The notes under the pieces are model-generated. The model was not told where the DNA came from and ran no database searches. It worked only from the letters and a program-made list of their open reading frames with translations. The translations under genes and the position numbers were made by a program. Below, piece by piece: positions 62,630 through 64,000 of a stretch of DNA of 64,000 nucleotides. How positions within the stretch are numbered: the stretch's first letter is position 1; every line of letters starts with the position of its first letter. This DNA comes from Saprospiraceae bacterium (GTDB lineage Bacteria; Bacteroidota; Bacteroidia; Chitinophagales; Saprospiraceae): NCBI GenBank assembly GCA_016714765.1, contig JADKCF010000009.1:1-64000 (forward strand). Direction: 5' to 3'.

Positions 62630-64000
62630 TTATTTTTCCAATTTAGCACCCTTGGCTTTCTCGATCACTGCATCGGCTATGCCCTTAGGTGCCGGTGAGA
62701 AGTGACTGAACTCCATGCTGCTGCTCGCTCTTCCTGATGTAATGGTCCTGAGCTGTGTAACATAGCCAAACATCTCCGCCAGTGGTACTTCTGCCGATAT
62801 GGCAACAGCTCCTCCTGAACGCGATTCCTGACCTTTTGGTAATCCCCTTCTTCTGTTGAGGTCACCGATCACAGATCCTACATACTCATCCGGAGATACT
62901 ACCTCCAACTTCATGATAGGCTCAAGCAATACAGGGTTACACTTTTTAGATGCTTCCTTAAATCCTTCTTTGGCACACAATTCGAACGCTAATGGTTTTG
63001 AGTCCACCGCGTGCGTCTGTCCGTCATATAGCCTTACTTTCATACTATCTATATGATATCCAGCCAGTATACCATTGTCCATCATGGATGTAAATCCTTT
63101 TACGATGGATGCAAAGTATTCTTTTGGTACTGATCCTCCGAAAATATCATTGACAAACTGAAGTTTTGTTTTGCCTGACTTGAAGTCTTCAGATTCCAGG
63201 AATTTTTCATCAGCTGGTCCCAGTTCGAAGGACATCTGTGCAAATAATCCCGATCCACCTGATTGCTTTTTCAATCTTTCAGTATGTTCTACACTGGCTG
63301 TCAGTGCTTCTTTATAATTTACCTGCGGAGCACCTTCATTGACCTCTACCTTAAATTCTCTTCTGAGTCGGTCTACTATGATCTCCAGGTGAAGCTCACC
63401 CATTCCGCTGATGACGGTCTGATTGGTCTCTTCGTCATATTTTACTCTGAATGTCGGATCTTCTTCAGAAAGCTTATTTAAAGCCATACCAAGTTTGTCC
63501 AGGTCTTTCTGAGTTTTTGGCTCTATCGCCAATCCGATTACTGGCTCTGGGAATACCATACTTTCGAGTACTATAGGGTGACTTTCATCACACAATGTAT
63601 CTCCTGTCCTGATATCCTTAAATCCTACACCTGCTGCTATATCTCCCGCTTCTACTCTGTCGATGGCATTTTGTTTATTGGCATGCATCTGATACAGACG
63701 GGATATTCTTTCTTTATTGTTTGATCTGGTGTTCAATACATATGAACCTGCATCCAGACCGCCTGAATATACTCTCATGAAGGCAAGTCTACCTACGTAA
63801 GGGTCTGTGGCAATTTTAAAAGCCAATGCTGCAAACGGCTCAGTTACGGATGGTTTTCTTATTTCCTCTTTTTCTGTCTTAGGATTGACACCTGTGATAC
63901 CTTCTACGTCAAGCGGGCAAGGCAAAAATGCACATACTGCATCCAGTACAGCCTGTACTCCTTTGTTTTTGAAGGCCGATCCACACATCACCGGTGTAAA
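62630..64000 (-). CDS. fusA: Translation elongation factor G, C-terminal part (N-terminus beyond the window)
   Basis: About 457 residues of EF-G are present, roughly domains II-V plus the end of the GTPase domain; the start lies past 64000. The N-terminal part reads FTPVMCGSAFKNKGVQAVLDAV, and the later parts read LHLEIIVDRLRREFKVEVNEGAPQVNYKEALT, then the domain IV and V signatures (IGDLNRRRGLPKGQESRSGG, EMFGYVTQLRTITSGRASSSMEFSHF), in pieces. EF-G moves tRNA and mRNA through the ribosome. It would be followed upstream by rpsG and rpsL in the str operon. Confidence 0.95.
   Translation of the reverse strand, partial: FTPVMCGSAFKNKGVQAVLDAVCAFLPCPLDVEGITGVNPKTEKEEIRKPSVTEPFAALAFKIATDPYVGRLAFMRVYSGGLDAGSYVLNTRSNNKERISRLYQMHANKQNAIDRVEAGDIAAGVGFKDIRTGDTLCDESHPIVLESMVFPEPVIGLAIEPKTQKDLDKLGMALNKLSEEDPTFRVKYDEETNQTVISGMGELHLEIIVDRLRREFKVEVNEGAPQVNYKEALTASVEHTERLKKQSGGSGLFAQMSFELGPADEKFLESEDFKSGKTKLQFVNDIFGGSVPKEYFASIVKGFTSMMDNGILAGYHIDSMKVRLYDGQTHAVDSKPLAFELCAKEGFKEASKKCNPVLLEPIMKLEVVSPDEYVGSVIGDLNRRRGLPKGQESRSGGAVAISAEVPLAEMFGYVTQLRTITSGRASSSMEFSHFSPAPKGIADAVIEKAKGAKLEK

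Overview
This 64 kb window comes from a low-GC member of the phylum Bacteroidota. The evidence is a PorP/SprF-type type IX secretion protein, a gliding-motility (CHU_C) C-terminal domain and a type A sorting domain on secreted proteins, a HmuY-like protein next to a TonB-dependent receptor, bactofilin/AtpZ neighbours, and many Bacteroidota-type promoters (-7 element TAnnTTTG). A member of Saprospiria seems likely from the overall gene style, but this is only an inference. No tRNA, rRNA, CRISPR array, insertion sequence or phage gene was seen.

Layout. 1-5 kb: two vanadium-haloperoxidase-like genes flank an OmpR-type two-component system. 5-16.5 kb: a TMTC-like membrane glycosyltransferase with TPRs, a GSCFA protein, an unknown protein paired with an HtrA-like protease that carries a zinc ribbon, PorP/SprF, bactofilin, two ATP-synthase accessory genes, a biotin carrier protein, a CAP protein, a ROK kinase, and CoaX. 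16.6-20.8 kb: a glycosyltransferase, then a cluster of small lipoproteins (two tandem paralogues, one broken gene, one with a CC motif, one Kunitz inhibitor) and a PAP2 phosphatase. 20.9-27.2 kb: an 1855-residue PKD-repeat adhesin-like protein and an SGNH hydrolase. 27.2-33.9 kb: a minus-strand sucrose/glycerol operon (glpK, glpD, glpF, a PfkB sugar kinase, amylosucrase) in which four of five genes are frameshifted. 34-38.5 kb: an ATP-grasp enzyme and a heme-uptake pair. 38.5-47 kb: rnr, a broken membrane-protein gene, nadC, sucD, a DivIC/FtsB protein, eno and carA. 47.2-64 kb: the large ribosomal-protein cluster, read on the minus strand from fusA to rplQ.

The glycerol genes would take up, phosphorylate and oxidise glycerol to dihydroxyacetone phosphate; amylosucrase plus the PfkB kinase would split sucrose and phosphorylate the fructose. 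That block holds seven single-base indels between 27.9 and 32.7 kb. The essential rpsD gene also carries a one-base deletion in a G run, so at least part of this damage may be sequence error. The clustering nevertheless makes the operon the most unusual part of the window. Start sites were often moved downstream of the longest reading frame because a TAnnTTTG promoter overlaps the longer start.
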